Positions 1 through 12,645 are shown, numbered from the stretch's first letter. The stretch is 64,000 nucleotides of DNA from Flaccisagitta enflata (GCA_965153355.1 OZ231126.1:83886001-83950000), one strand, 5' to 3'. Notes: a model not told the origin generated them from the sequence alone. A program made the numbers and translations.

Positions 1-40
1 GCAACGATATTGTGACCCCGCGTCACTTGTTTCTTTCATT
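1..40 (+). mobile_element. Family A element, 3' tail only (cut by window edge)
   Basis: GCAACGATATTGTGACCCCG then CGTCACTTGTTT, the tail hairpin type also seen whole at 42325-42568. Confidence 0.65.
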
Positions 41-59
41 GCCCCTTTCCAATAAACGA

Positions 60-225
60 CTACTCATCCAAGGATCGCACATGGTTGGCGGTAACCATTG
101 CCTTGCTTGGGGTGTGTACATAGCTCAAGAAGTGGGGTGAGAGCAGGGCAGATCCCCCCAAAGGGTAGATGTACGGATGAACTTCAGGGTGTACACTGTA
201 CCTGCAGAGGGATGGATATAAGAAA
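60..225. mobile_element. Family D fragment
   Basis: CCAAGGATCGCACATGGTTG, GAGAGCAGGGCAGATCCCC and AGGGTAGATGTACGG match the element at 40205. Confidence 0.55.
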
Positions 226-901
226 ATTCACACCTGACATTGGCGCTGTGGGGCTTCTGCATCATGTTAAAAAAAAGAAAAGCCATTTTGACTAAGAGCA
301 TCTTTTTATTATAAGCCGCATATGTAATTGTAAACATACATAACACAATCAATAGCGAAGGAAGGGTTTTAACAATGGAAATTTGCTTGAATGACAAAGG
401 TGAGTACATCTAAAGATGTGGTTCAAATCCATTTGATCACGAGAGGTCACAACACGCACCCAGTGTTCTTTTTTCACGTGTTTTTGCTCATTCAAAGAAA
501 AATAATCAATTGAGGTGCCTCCTTTACGCCTTATACTTTTCTTATTAGGTTATTTTTTTTCAATTTTCGTTTATTTCTTATCCTTTTTTTTTTTCCTTTT
601 TTTAGCTTTTTGTTTCAACGAGATACTAAGCAATATAACTTCTTTTCTTACTCAATTCCCCTTTGACTATGTACTTAAAAGACTTATGCTTAAGAGATAA
701 CTTATTTAGCTTATTTCTGCTGAACTGAAGATATAAAATATAAAAACCCATGGCCGTTTGAAACATCTGCGAAAGCTTTTTCAAATGCGACGTTGCTGAT
801 AGTTCTAGCTTTATTCGTTTAGAAATGGCACAAGAATGAATGAAAACACTGCCATATTCAATTTTGCTATTCAACTGTATTCAAAAGGTTTTGAAAAGAA
901 G
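226..901. other. No supported feature
   Basis: AT-rich DNA with T-runs near 545-605; short frames only. Confidence 0.5.
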
Positions 902-1373
902 TACAGTGGAATCCCGCCTCCATAACAACGCGTTTAAAGGTACCCCACCTTTAAAGGACAAGATATCTTAGGTCCCAAAATTATTCAGGTTTTTGTAATG
1001 TTGAAATATTCCTTGATACTAACATCTGCTTTAACAGTGACTCGCCTTTAAAGGTCAAATGTTTAGGGCCCTTGAATGTAAGTTCCCCTTCAATAAAGGT
1101 GAAATGTTTTATTTGATTTTGAAATTAACATTGAAAAGATAATATATTTAAGAAAAATATACTTGGAAAATTTTTTTAAAAAAAAAAGAATTAGAAAATA
1201 GTCTAAACATTTGTTTTTTAGATTTTTGTTATCATTTATTCATGAAACTTGATATTTTTATCATATCATAATAAATAAAACAAAGATTATTAAGTTTCAT
1301 GATAACTGTACCCCTCTTTAATATACAAAAAAATCTGGTCCTATCGAGACCGTTATGCCGAGGTCCCGCTGTA
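902..1373. mobile_element. Mariner-type MITE with TA ends
   Basis: TACAGTGGAATCCCGCCTCC at the left matches inverted GGCATAACGG...GAGGTCCCGCTGTA at the right. AT-rich interior, no coding sequence. TA at both edges fits an IS630/Tc1/mariner target. Confidence 0.65.
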
Positions 1374-1530
1374 GTTCACTTTGACGAGCTCAAACTTTTT
1401 AACGATTTGAGTTACAGAGCTGGGATTGGTCTTGAATGAAAGAAAATTCAGAAATCTTTGAAAATACCTCGAAAAAAAGATTTCACAAAGACTTTTTTTC
1501 TCTGTGTTTTTATGAACTAACAAAAAGGTA
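1374..1530. repeat. Family H fragment
   Basis: Shares GGGATTGGTCTTGAATGAAAG and the AGAAATCTTTGAAAAT context with the copies near 24500 and 55600. Confidence 0.4.
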
Positions 1531-2093
1531 CAGTAGATCTCGTCTAGACTTGAAATAATGGGGGCAAGCATTGTGGAAAGACGAATGAAGGCAGGGGAGC
1601 GATATTTGGATCATAGACTTATCAAAGGATGATTAATTCCCCATCATAGCTGGTTGCCATGGAAACACATTTCCATATATTCTTGCTAAAGTATCAATAT
1701 TTTGAGAGATATTTTTAGGGAACATTGCTTAAAATAAAATTTGCTACAACTTTCCCACAGTATGTTCTGTAAGAATGTTGCTCGTTTGGCCGTTGCTAGG
1801 GAGCGTATCCATGTGTGACAACCCCTAGCAACCGCTAAACTAGCGACATTCTTACAGAACATACTGTGGGAAAGTTGTAGCAAATTTTATTTTAAGCAAT
1901 GTTCCCTAAAAAAATCTCTGAAAATATTGATACTTTAGCGAGAATACATGGAAATGTGTTTCCATAGCAACCAGCTATCATGGGCAATAAAGCATCCCAT
2001 TATTTGTCTATGTTTGAAATTTCACTCCCCTGGCTTCATTTGTTTTCCTACAATACTTGCCCCCGTTATCTCAAGTCTAGACGAGATCTACAG
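1531..2093. mobile_element. Foldback element, 563 bp palindrome
   Basis: Nearly the whole element is one inverted repeat. CAGTAGATCTCGTCTAGACT at the left pairs with AGACGAGATCTACAG at the right. Inside, TCTGTAAGAATGTTGCT and the inverted GCGACATTCTTACAGA surround a short loop near 1800-1830. No coding sequence. Confidence 0.8.
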
Positions 2094-2837
2094 CTTTTTC
2101 ATAGTGGCTTTTACAGTCTCGACCATCTACTCTTTATCCTTATGTTATTTCTAAACGATTAAAGCTACAACAATCAGCATGGTCCCATTTAGAAGATCTT
2201 TTGAAGAGCTTAAAAACGGTCGTGGATTTTGCTATGTTTTTCTCATTGGATGAATGTGAAAAACATTTTGTCTCTTTTTTTTCTTGTTTTTTTCTATGGT
2301 CATATGACTGTGGCTCCCTACCCCCCTTCATGCTTCTCACATTTCTAACTCATACAAAAGTATATCTCAACATTTATGAGGCACATGAATGTTGCAAATA
2401 AAAAAAGGTAGCGTATCAAAATTGAAAAAAGGGCGCAATATTATTATTAAGTATTTCTGGAACAGTACAATTTTATAAGAGGAAATGATGTTCTGTTTGT
2501 GTTGTTACAATATGCTTTGAAAAATAGAAAAGGTGGCGCCGGGATTGGAATTGGAATCAAGGTGAATCAAGACATTGATGGCTGAAAGATATTGATCTAG
2601 TGACCCTGATAAGCTGGTCGTTTATTCCTAGGCAATTAAAAACAAGGGTAAAGTTCGTCCGTATTTTTGTCAGGTGAAAAATGCTGATGACGATTCTGGG
2701 GTTTTAGGGTCAGGTATGGGGTCAGGGTATAGTAGGGGAAGGGATGCGGTTATGGAGACATCAAAAAACAAGTGCACAACGGCAATTTCGAGTTTAAGTA
2801 TTTACTCAAAACTTGAAGACATCTGAAATTATTTTTT
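2094..2837. other. No supported feature
   Basis: AT-rich, with a GGGTCAGG-type low-complexity patch near 2700-2740. Confidence 0.5.
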
Positions 2838-2998
2838 AGTCGTAGACTCGCGACTCTATGTGAGGCTTAGTCTATCCGTACGTCCATTGGTACGTCCGTC
2901 CGTCCATCCATCTGTCCGTCCGTCCATGGATCCATATCACCGATGGGTTGTTCGCCCCTGCCCTTCTTACCACGACGATATTGTTACCCTAGGCTACT
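2838..2998 (+). mobile_element. Family A element, GATATTGT-tail subfamily
   Basis: Head AGTCGTAGACTCGCGACTCT, inner CCGTCCGTCC tracts, tail ACGACGATATTGTTACCCTA. Confidence 0.65.
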
Positions 2999-4034
2999 TT
3001 TTTTTTAGATTGATCACTTTTCAGCAAACCGTTTCAGTGAAATGGCAGTAAAATTCCTATTGATCAAAGTGTAACTCAATTTCTCAAATCATAGTTATAT
3101 CACTGGAAAAAATTTTGATCTATTCAATAAGCTATTATCAAAAAAATAATCTTAAAAAGATTTTACTAAAGATTAAGATGATTGAACAAAGCTTGATCAA
3201 CTGTATTATCAACTGTCTTACTATCGAGCATTCGTGATGGAGTTGATGATTATAAGGGAAAAAAGTAATCACAGATTACTAGATGAGAACCTTACATGCT
3301 TGTCATAATGCTAAGCACCCGCCACCCTGCTAGCAGAGGGGGTGCGTATTTTCAACAGTCACTCAGTTGTTTGTTCGCTCCTACCACTCACTTGGCTCAC
3401 TCAATATGCAGTGTTCCATTCCCTACTAGCTTGGCACGCTTTACTCGCTCTATCCACTGGCTCGCTCACACACTTCACACACTTCCTCGAGTGTCGTTCT
3501 AATTCATTCATAAGTATGTGTGTTCATGCTGCAAACGCGATTAAAAGGAAAAAAATCGCGATTATTGTTGTCACTAGAAACACGCCTTGAGTCTTTGAAA
3601 TCATGAGACACAAATGGTAATTACAAATTGAACAGATTGTGTTTCCTGGTGCACACTTTCCATACAGGACGATACATGACTGTACAATCTGTAAGGACCC
3701 ATTGCTCTGTTACTGTAACACTAAATTTGAACGAGCTAAATGGGCCAAAAACGATGAAAAAATTGTTTTGCATGAATATAATTTGCGGAAAAAAAGCTAC
3801 TACTTCTATGCATGTTAAAAGTGCTGATAGGTAATACAATTGACCATCTTCGGTTCATCTAAAAATGATTAATATGTTTTTTCAAATAGATTTGTGCCAC
3901 CTTAATCTCCAAAAATTGCAAGGAAATATGAAAGATGAAACTTTAGTCATGGCAGTTCATACCCTTTACATCACATGCCAATGATTCAATAATTCCTACG
4001 TCAGTACGTCTGAGCAATTTAATTTGAGGGTACA
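2999..4034. other. No gene; CTCACT-rich patch
   Basis: 3355-3490 is rich in CTCACT, GCTCGCTC and CACTTCAC pieces. Nothing else supported. Confidence 0.5.
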
Positions 4035-4651
4035 TACCGGGTCATCAGCCTGAGATGCCGGATAATATTAAGCTTTTACTCTGAGATGCCATGTATCACG
4101 GATTTCACACTGATTGTCTCTTAAAGAGTAAAGATTGACGTTTTTTGTATCAAAATTTCATCAAAATTGGTCAAGTAATTTAGAATTTACATGTATTCAA
4201 GTGAAAAACAACCTTTCTGCCACTTCTGTTTTTTGATGGGAAAATGGAGGAACGGCGTTTTTCTCCATTCCCTCATTTTGCAATATTTTGTGCCAGGGAC
4301 ACAAGATTAGTCCTAAGTAAAAGGTAATTTGAAAAATTCATGAAACTACATCTAATTTTTTTTTCATACTAGACCATTGACGTGTTCCCAAGCTCAAACT
4401 GTTAAAAAAAGAAAAAAATTTGAAGATGCTCTCTTTCATGATTTTTATTGAAAATTCTGCCATTGAGAGGAAATTAGTTTTTACTTCAAAGACTTGTAAA
4501 ATCTGAACTACTTGACCGATTTTGATAAAATTTTGATACAAAAAACGTCAATCTATGCTCTTCAAAAGACAATCAGTATGAAATCCGAGATATGTGGCAT
4601 CTCTGGGTAAAAGCTTAACAGAATGCGGCATCTCAGGCTGATGACCCGGTA
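4035..4651. mobile_element. Foldback element, 617 bp with about 190-bp arms
   Basis: TACCGGGTCATCAGCCTGAG at the left is inverted as CTCAGGCTGATGACCCGGTA at the right. Pairing continues through GATTGTCTCTTAAAGAG, TTGACGTTTTTTGTATCAAA and the TTCTGCCA region. The loop carries ATGGAGGAACGGCG. No coding sequence. Confidence 0.75.
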
Positions 4652-6275
4652 TTATGAATTTATATAACTGCGCGGTCTCAAAACCACATTTTTTTTTAAC
4701 TACAATTTTGTGACATGAAATATGAATAAATGTTTGTATATTTCATGCGTAATTCTGGACTATGACACGGATGAAAGACGATACTTGGGTTCAAAGAATC
4801 ATTTTTTTCGGGGGGGGCGGGGGGCATGCCCACATTCTCTGCATAGGCTCATGAAATTGAGCAGTGGCGTTTATATCGAGCATGCATCTTCCAAACAAAA
4901 TAAAATGCTGAGTTCATTATGATGCCGTATAAGTAAAATGTCAAGCTACCCATTCGAAGTTGTTGTTTTTGAATTAATCATGCGTTGTCGGACTTTTAGA
5001 ATTCTCAGGAAACCTGTAAGCGTTCATTTTAAGATAAACATACTTAAAAAGTGTCAGAGGACATTATGTTTAAAGAAAACGTGTAATATTTGATACATAA
5101 TTCTTAAATTCATGCAGAAAAAGATTATAAGCACTGTTATTAATATATTTTTGTGCTGTTATGTTGAGTTCATTGTGCAACGTCGGCGCACCTGCAAAAC
5201 AGAAATGAGAAAGAAAGAGAAAACAATGATAAAAAAGATGCAAATAAATCAACCTCATCTCTTTCAAATATAGCCATGCTACGCGGATATATATCTAAAA
5301 TGTTATATCATTAATAGAACAAATCTTTTAAAATACTCTCAAATCTAGGGTAACAAACAAGTGATATGTCTTTGATGATTATTCTCTACGTAACTTTTTT
5401 TTTTCCTTTTCAAAAATTTTAATCAACGCCGGTTCTCAACATCGATAAACATAACAACTATAGAGTTTAGAAATTTATCATGAACAAGAACATCATCTTC
5501 CCTTTTTTCGCTTCTTCCCACTCAGTAGCTTTGGGTAGAAATGGGTAATGTGGGTCACCCACTTTCCTGATTCTTAAAAAGAATTTAAAACTTATCAGTT
5601 ATCATTTTTTTCAGTGTACCAAGATTTAAAAAAAAATCCTACCCGGGGGCTGGGACAGAATGAAGTGGGCGGCCGATGATACCTTAGATGACCCGCTTCA
5701 CCTCATCACCCCCTTTAGAATGATTTCTAAATAAGTGAACTGTGTTAGAGCCCGTTAAAATGTGTCAACTATGCTTCCATTACTCAAAATACTCATTTTT
5801 TAACATGGATGCTATGCGTATATGTTATTTAGAACCCTACATCATGACGCTTTCCCATGGCATCCCTGGCACAAAGAGGAATATTTTGAGTGCTACAAAG
5901 GGGTGATAAAGAGGTGTCCACTCATTTAAAGACTCAGTGATCGTGAAATACTATCTTGGTCGAAAGAATCCTACATCTAATTCTAATCTTTATAAATTTG
6001 TTTACAGATTTTTTTGAATTTCTGTAATTCTCTTTAAATAGATTTACCTAATCATAAACAAATAGTTTAGGATGTACTTAAGACCTTGTGTTCAATTAAT
6101 CAATTTCATTTCAAGATTATCATTTTTTTCATTATTCACAATTTGCTAATGAGAGATTTTTTTCAATCAAGATAGTAATAACCTTAAGATGCTCTCCTTC
6201 ACTCTCTCTCTCTCTCTCTCTCCAAAATCAACTATCGATCAATGAGGTAGATTTTGACATTTCCTTTTTGGCCTT
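4652..6275. other. 3' flank of the phosphatase gene
   Basis: AT-rich. Holds a G-run (4810-4822), the possible acceptor at 5191 and a short (CT)n at 6201-6222. Confidence 0.5.
5100..5191 (-). other. Possible extra 3' exon of the phosphatase gene
   Basis: A very good acceptor lies on the minus strand: a long C/T tract ending GTTTTGCAG before GTGCGCC. If the last coding exon used the GTGACG donor at its stop codon, the join would add only a few residues (Cys-Ala-Asp-Val-Ala-Gln) before a stop. It would then be a mostly untranslated exon. No donor or poly(A) signal confirms it. Confidence 0.22.
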
Positions 6276-6281
6276 TTTAAT
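6276..6281 (-). promoter_or_regulatory. Possible poly(A) signal for the phosphatase gene
   Basis: ATTAAA on the minus strand 64 bases beyond the TGA stop is the nearest hexamer of a common variant. No AATAAA was seen on that strand over the next 1.8 kb. Weak evidence on its own. Confidence 0.3.
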
Positions 6282-6344
6282 GAAACTCGACAGCGTAATG
6301 GAGCAACAGAAGAAACCCAGGTATCCTCCTTCATCCCCAGACCG

Positions 6345-7514
6345 TCACTTGGCGCACAATTCATCCATCCCCGAAGACGCTGCGAGGAACCACGTCGACC
6401 AAGCAGTCGAGGTCCTCGGCCTCGTAGGTGTGGACATGGAGGACTTGATCTTCTTGCTTTTGTTCGATCTCCTTCCGTTCATTTCGTCAGCATCGTCTTC
6501 GTCATATTCGTCGTGGTTGTGGTTGTGATTGTCTGTTTGTCCGTCGGGTGTCGGTGGATAACTGGCCTCCTGAATGTTGCTGAATGTCGAGAATGATTTA
6601 GCCAAAGCGCAATTTTTCGTAGTTGTCATCTCCTCAGAATTGCACGCTGCCGGAGCATTGTAACCGAAGACGCCGTCGCCACCGCCACCGCCGGCGATTT
6701 TGACGACGGACTTGATTTGAGTCGTTATCGGGGACGAGCCGTTGGAGGAAGCGCTGACAAGGCCGCTATCATCGATAGAACCACGTCCGACTCCCAACCC
6801 CTCGTCGTCGTTGTTTTGAAAAGCGATGATGTTGACGCTGGCGACGTGCTTGATGCGATGCTGTCGACGAAACACTCCGTGATCCTCATCATCATCTTCG
6901 AAGCTGGTGACACTCCGTAACTGCCGCCGCTGCCGCTGCTGTCGTTGTCGACGACGAGTATCTTCCTCTTCTTCCTCGCTCGCCTCTTCGCTCTGGCGAC
7001 GCGTTTTGCCGCTGCACGGATCGTTGCCGCTTTTGTTTTCTTTCTCATTCTCATTTTCTTTTTCATTTTCGTCGTCGTCATCTTTGTCAACGGATGATAT
7101 TCCCTCGTGGTTGAAGTACTTCATCTTTTTCATTTTTTCCTCATCCTCCACATAATCCTTTCCGTCATGAATCCCATCGCCTCGCATCATCCGTCCGTCT
7201 AACTCTTCCGTTTTTTTCTCCGTCTCTGTCTCTGTCTCTGCCATGGGATTGACGGTGAGAGTGAGAATGTCATCATCGGGCTTGAAATAGAAAACGATGT
7301 TGGGGTGTCGTTCGCGGAGTGGCCCTTCTTGCTCGCGGAGGGCGCCCTCTTTCATCGCTGAAAGAGACTCGCCCTCATATCTGTCGGTGTCGCCAGATTC
7401 GCCGTGGACATCGTCGGCGAAAGCGCAGTCGCAATTATGGATATCATCATTATCATCTTCGTCCTTGTCGTCGATGCCTTGAGCACCGTCTGTCGTATCG
7501 TGGCAAATGTGAAT
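6345..7514 (-). CDS. DUSP22/15-like phosphatase, C-terminal extension, last coding exon
   Basis: The exon is open for 389 codons from IHICHDTTDG to ...MDELCAK and TGA. The acceptor is CTCTTTCTCGCAG before ATTCAC after a T-rich tract, phase 0. Composition is strongly acidic (runs of Asp/Glu) with interspersed basic blocks (TRRRQRQQRQRRQ), a Gly run and a His/Asn/Asp patch. One short ordered-looking segment reads NIVFYFKPDDDILTLTVNP. I see no catalytic domain; the region is probably disordered. It is far more GC-rich than its surroundings, as expected for coding sequence. The total from the five upstream exons plus this one is about 789 residues, several times the usual length of DUSP22. An in-frame GTGACG overlapping the stop could act as a donor, so a further exon cannot be excluded. 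Confidence 0.82.
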   Translation of the reverse strand: MHICHDTTDGAQGIDDKDEDDNDDIHNCDCAFADDVHGESGDTDRYEGESLSAMKEGALREQEGPLRERHPNIVFYFKPDDDILTLTVNPMAETETETEKKTEELDGRMMRGDGIHDGKDYVEDEEKMKKMKYFNHEGISSVDKDDDDENEKENENEKENKSGNDPCSGKTRRQSEEASEEEEEDTRRRQRQQRQRRQLRSVTSFEDDDEDHGVFRRQHRIKHVASVNIIAFQNNDDEGLGVGRGSIDDSGLVSASSNGSSPITTQIKSVVKIAGGGGGDGVFGYNAPAACNSEEMTTTKNCALAKSFSTFSNIQEASYPPTPDGQTDNHNHNHDEYDEDDADEMNGRRSNKSKKIKSSMSTPTRPRTSTAWSTWFLAASSGMDELCAK

Positions 7515-7576
7515 CTGCGAGAAAGAGGAACAAAAAAAAGTCAAAGCTTATTGATTTCCATTATTTCTTAAGAACG

Positions 7577-7580
7577 AGTG

Positions 7581-7620
<40 letters not shown>

Positions 7621-7622
7621 GC

Positions 7623-7683
<61 letters not shown>

Positions 7684-7685
7684 GA
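7577..7685 (+). repeat. (TTG)n microsatellite
   Basis: About 36 triplets with one GCTG interruption, inside the last phosphatase intron. Confidence 0.95.
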
Positions 7686-7926
7686 TGTTTTCGTTGTTTG
7701 CTTTGTTTGTTTGCTTTTGTTGCTGTTGTTGGGGTTTTTATCGTTGTTGTTGCTGTCATTTCTTGCTGGTTCAGTTGTTGCTGTTGTTGTCTTTGTTTTT
7801 TTGTTTTTTTGCCGAAATAACCAACTCAACTCTTGTGAAACTCGCTTTTAAAGTCATTGAAATAGGAATGAAAGGTTGAATTGAAGTCGAAATTGAGTCT
7901 CATCCAATTTGAAAGTTTTACCAATT

Positions 7927-8073
7927 CAAATGTGTTGACACTCATCTTCAAAATTCAAATTCGAGTCCTCAAAAATGGAATCAAAAGTGGAATTAAGTTC
8001 TCAATCGCGAATCGAGTCAAACGTCTCGTCTTATGACATATGGTCATACCAATTCAACTATGATGACACTCAC
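7927..8073 (-). repeat. Duplicated 3' end of the exon with a disabled donor
   Basis: The segment 7927-8033 repeats the last ~95 bases of the exon at 8074-8605 and its donor region: same CTCGAATTTGAA, TTGATTCC/TTCCACTTTTGA order. In the true exon the junction is GAAG then GTGAGTGTCA; in the copy it is GAAG then ATGAGTGTCA, so the donor G is lost. It lies inside the following intron. Confidence 0.75.
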
Positions 8074-8605
8074 CTTCAAATTCGAGTCATCAAAAGTGGA
8101 GTCAAAAGTGGAATCGAGTTCGGAATCGATCGTCGAGTCCAACGTCGAGTCCAAAGTCGTCGACGCGCATCTTTCGCGTGGCGGAAGTCCGGAGGAACAA
8201 CGAATCAAAGAATCCTCAAACTCCTTCAAACGATGCCGCTCGCCGCATAGTCGACGCCGTTGCTGCTCCAGCAGCTGCTGCTGCGGTTGTTGGCTATGTT
8301 GCTGTTGTTGTTGACGATGTCGTTGTTGTTCGCCGAGAATCGTTTGACTTTTACTTCGTCGGTGTTCTTTGCAGTTGGTCCGAAGACGATCGGTCAGTCC
8401 GTCCGTTTGTCCATTCGCGACGTCGCCGCTGCTTCCACCCGCCGCGACTCCTCCTCTCCCTCCTCCTCCTCCTCCATTGCCACCACCACCGTCGACGAGA
8501 TCCTTGAAGCCAGTCACGTCCGTCGTCGACGCGACGATGCGAAGTTTCTGTTGACGACGCACTTCAGATTTTGACTTGCGAGAATGACGAGATGGCTTCC
8601 GCTTT
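8074..8605 (-). CDS. DUSP22/15-like phosphatase, C-terminal extension exon 1
   Basis: One base completes a Lys codon, then 177 codons follow. In order: a basic Ser/Lys/Arg stretch (KRKPSRHSRKSKSEVRRQQK) that could act as a nuclear signal, a Gly-rich run, a Gln-rich run with Arg clusters, and a string of short Leu/Phe-Asp-Ser-Thr repeats ending SNLK. The acceptor is TTTCGCATCCCCAG before AAAGCGG; the donor is TTTGAAG followed by GTGAGTGTC. The phases agree with both neighbours (2 in, 0 out). Human DUSP22 ends soon after the previous exon, so this is an added disordered tail with no domain I recognise. A mutated copy of this exon's 3' end lies just inside the following intron. Confidence 0.86.
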
Positions 8606-8917
8606 CTGGGGATGCGAAAGGAAGAGAAGAGCATAAAATGAGAACATTTGCGATCAAGGGAATAGATAGAGGCGGGAGATTATGAGGAAGAAAAACGAAT
8701 GAAAACAGTAAGAAATCTTCTTATTGAAAGTATCATTTGCATAGAGCCGTCCTTGTGCAAAGCGTTATTTCTCTGGTTTTAGTTACAAATGGCTTAGTTC
8801 ACAAAGAGCATTCTTATCTACTTAATATCAGGCAAAAACTGAAATCAAACTCATTAAAACCGCTCAAAAATTTACTGAGTAAGTGATCGGACTCAGCCAA
8901 GACATGAGGAATTTTTA

Positions 8918-9018
8918 GGTGCGACAAAGCACCTCTATAACTGGCTGTGTCCGTCGGTCTGTTGGGTAACGCATTCGTTCGACGATCCACACGTCGCACC
9001 TTATTGGCCTACTTGGAC
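8918..9018 (+). mobile_element. Family B (A-related) element
   Basis: GGTGCGACAAAGCACCTCTA then GTCCGTCGGTCTGTTGG, GTCGCACCTTATTGGCCTAC and TTGGACTTGTT. Head GGTGCGAC complements GTCGCACC in the tail. Confidence 0.65.
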
Positions 9019-9230
9019 TTGTTCGAATGAAAAAATGTTTTGTTATCCAATCTGAGGCACTTATTTGGCGGAATGATCCGAACTCTTGGCTTCACCCGCA
9101 GACTCGGTCACTGACAGGATTTACTTATGATTTTGCCCGTACAATGAACACTAAAGCAGCCGGCAGACAACTGATGTATTACGTGTGGCCCCAAGACTTG
9201 CAGAAGGCATTCTCTCTGACAGTTCAATTG

Positions 9231-9791
<561 letters not shown>

Positions 9792-10496
9792 CTGGACAGA
9801 AACAAAGAGAGACGGCAATGCATATAACACGAGCATTCTTCTTTGGCTTTGGGACAAGTCTCGCTGCCGTAAGAAGATCGAGGACGACGGCGCTCCTGGA
9901 CAGAAACAAAGAGAGACGGCAATGCATATAACTCTAGCATTCTTCTTCGGCTTCGGGACAAGTCTCGCTGCCGTAAGAAGATCGAAGACGACGGCGCTCC
10001 TGGACAGAAACAAAGAGAGACGGCAATGCATATAACACGAGCATTCTTCTTCGGCTTCGGGACAAGTCTCGCTGCCGTAAGAAGATCGAAGACGACGGCG
10101 CTCCTGGACAGAAACAAAGAGAGACGGCAATGCATATAACTCTAGCATTCTTCTTCGGCTTCGGGACAAGTCTCGCTGCCGTAAGAAGATCGAAGACGAC
10201 GGCGCTCCTGGACAGAAACAAAGAGAGACGGCAATGCATATAACTCTAGCATTCTTCTTCGGCTTCGGGACAAGTCTCGCTGCCGTAAGAAGATCAAAGA
10301 CGACGGCGCTCCTGGACAGAAACAAAGAGAGACGGCAATGCATATAACTCTAGCATTCTTCTTCGGCTTTGGGACAAGTCTCGCTGCCGTAAGAAGATCG
10401 AAGACGACGGCGCTCCTGGACAGAAACAAAAAGAGACGGCAATGCATATAACTCTAGCATTTTTCCTCGGCTTTGGGACAAGTCTCGTTGCCGTAA

Positions 10497-11350
10497 TCGG
10501 GAAAAAAGTCGAAGTCAGTCTTCGACTTTTTGACATATTCGAGAGAAACAGGGTTTTCATTTTCTTATGAGAAAGTTTCGGAACTCCTTAGGGCGATTGC
10601 ACCCTTGGATGAAATGGATAGGGTAAGTAAATTTGATAATTCTCTTTCATTTGGCGCTAAGCAGAAGTCTCTGGGACAAATATTTTTTGCGTTATGAATT
10701 TTTAAAAATTTAATTACAAAAAATTCAAATTGATTTTTTTTCGATTTTTTATGATTTTGTGTAAGATCAATAAAGGAGTGTATCTAAGTTTGGTTAAGCA
10801 TGCAAATACAAAAAAACATGTTCATGAGCATAGCTGCTCATATGTGAGGGTGATTTTGAGCATTTTAGCTCATTTAGCTCACCTAGCTCAATTTTTTTTT
10901 TTGATTTCAAATGCAATAGATAAGCAAATATATTGTCTTTATTGATAGATGTTTAAGCAAGCAATTACAAGAAAGCATGTCAGTGAGCAGAGCTGCTCAT
11001 CTGTGAGGGTGTTTTTAAATATTCTAGCTCATTTAGCTCATTTAGCTTGCTCTTTTTTTCTGATTTCAAAACCAATCAATAAATAAATGTTATGATTTAA
11101 GCATGTAAATACAAAAAAGCATCTCAGTAAGCATAGCTGGTTGCGTAGTCAAGTGATTTTGAATATTTTAGCTCATCTAGCTCATTTGGCTCAGTCCTAT
11201 TTTTCTCTGATTTTCAGTGCAACCACTATATACAATTGCTCTTAATTTGATCTAACAAATAAAAAATTGCAATGACTGAAAACAAAAGCTTGATGAAAAG
11301 TGAACAACGCTTACGACTTTTTTCCTCACGGCGACAGCCGCCATTACTGG
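10497..11350 (-). mobile_element. Family E element, copy 1 (inserted in the acceptor array)
   Basis: 854 bp, flanked by TAA on both sides (10494-10496 and 11351-11353). The flanks rejoin into one 104-bp array unit, so this is a clean insertion. One end is TCGGGAAAAAAGTCGAAGTC; the other is CCAGTAATGG read inward. The interior has three diverged ~150-bp repeats with AAATGAGCTAGATGAGC and CACAGATGAGCAGCT motifs. No open frame. A 3-bp TWA duplication suggests a Harbinger-type mechanism. Confidence 0.75.
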
Positions 11351-11616
11351 TAAGATCGAAGTCGACGACGCTCCTGTATTTGGTTCAGTCAGAGTGACAA
11401 GGAGAAAAGAGTGTACAGATGATACAGATACTTCAACCATGCGAATGCAGGCCATCGTTGATATGTGTCGGTCTGTCCGCCGGTAGATTGTTCTGTCAAA
11501 GTCCGATTACCCGAATACAGATTACAGAGGAGCACCATAACGGCGCTAATAAGGCCCATTCATGGTTAAAGACATTTCTTGTTTGAAATTTCCTTAATGG
11601 CATTATTTTGTTCACG

Positions 11617-11868
<252 letters not shown>

Positions 11869-12052
11869 AATGTAAAGCAAGGTCGGGGAGGTGTTAAATG
11901 GTGACGTCAGCCATCTTATTTTTCAAATGGTGAAATAGAGAAAACAGACAAAAAGAAAAAGAATGAGGCCAAGGCCATCTGCCTCGAACCTGTCGAGTTT
12001 TAAGACCAATGTGTCGCAATTTAGATTTGGAATCCAAATGGCGGCCTTTTTT

Positions 12053-12192
12053 AGTCGCAGACACGCTACTCTTCACCTTGCCGTGTCGGTCGGTACGTCG
12101 GTAGGTAACAAATATCTCTGAATTTCGAGCGGTTTTGCATTATAGCTCCTGCCCAACCGTCCGCGACTGTCTTGCCGTGTATCCTGCCTTGT
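12053..12192 (+). mobile_element. Family A element
   Basis: Head AGTCGCAGACACGCTACT, GGTCGGTACGTCGG tract, CTCCTGCCCAACCGTCCGCG, tail GTATCCTGCCTTGTTT. Confidence 0.75.
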
Positions 12193-12643
12193 TTTTTCCG
12201 CGAGTAACCGAGTAAACGGATCACCGGACTACCGGTTAACCGGCGTCTGTTGACTCCATCGGCTTTTATTGCGGTGGATAAACGGGAAAGGAAAAAAGAG
12301 ACAGAGACAAATACTCATCTACAAAAGGGGTAAGTCAGACGGAGACACAGAAAGACAGAGAGAAAATTGTTGCTAGTTTTCAAGTTGGATGCTTTTGGGT
12401 TTCTAATCATTCAATTTCAAGTAAGCTTATAGCAGATAAAAGAAGTAGAATTGAAACAAACATTGGCAAGAGAAAGAAAAGAAAAACAGAACAATGATAA
12501 ATTTCAGAGAATCGAACTTTTTTAATTCCGCCATGAATTCTATGAAACGATTTATTTCAATGTTATCTTTCCTCCTATGTCTATAACAAACAAAGCAAAC
12601 ATTTTATATCTTGCCCATTAAAGAACGTTTGAGAGCCGACAGA

Positions 12644-12645
<2 letters not shown>

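Noticed and set aside
11995-12025. GGTTCGAGGC on the minus strand, like a tRNA B box
   Set aside because: No matching A box, acceptor stem or anticodon arm.
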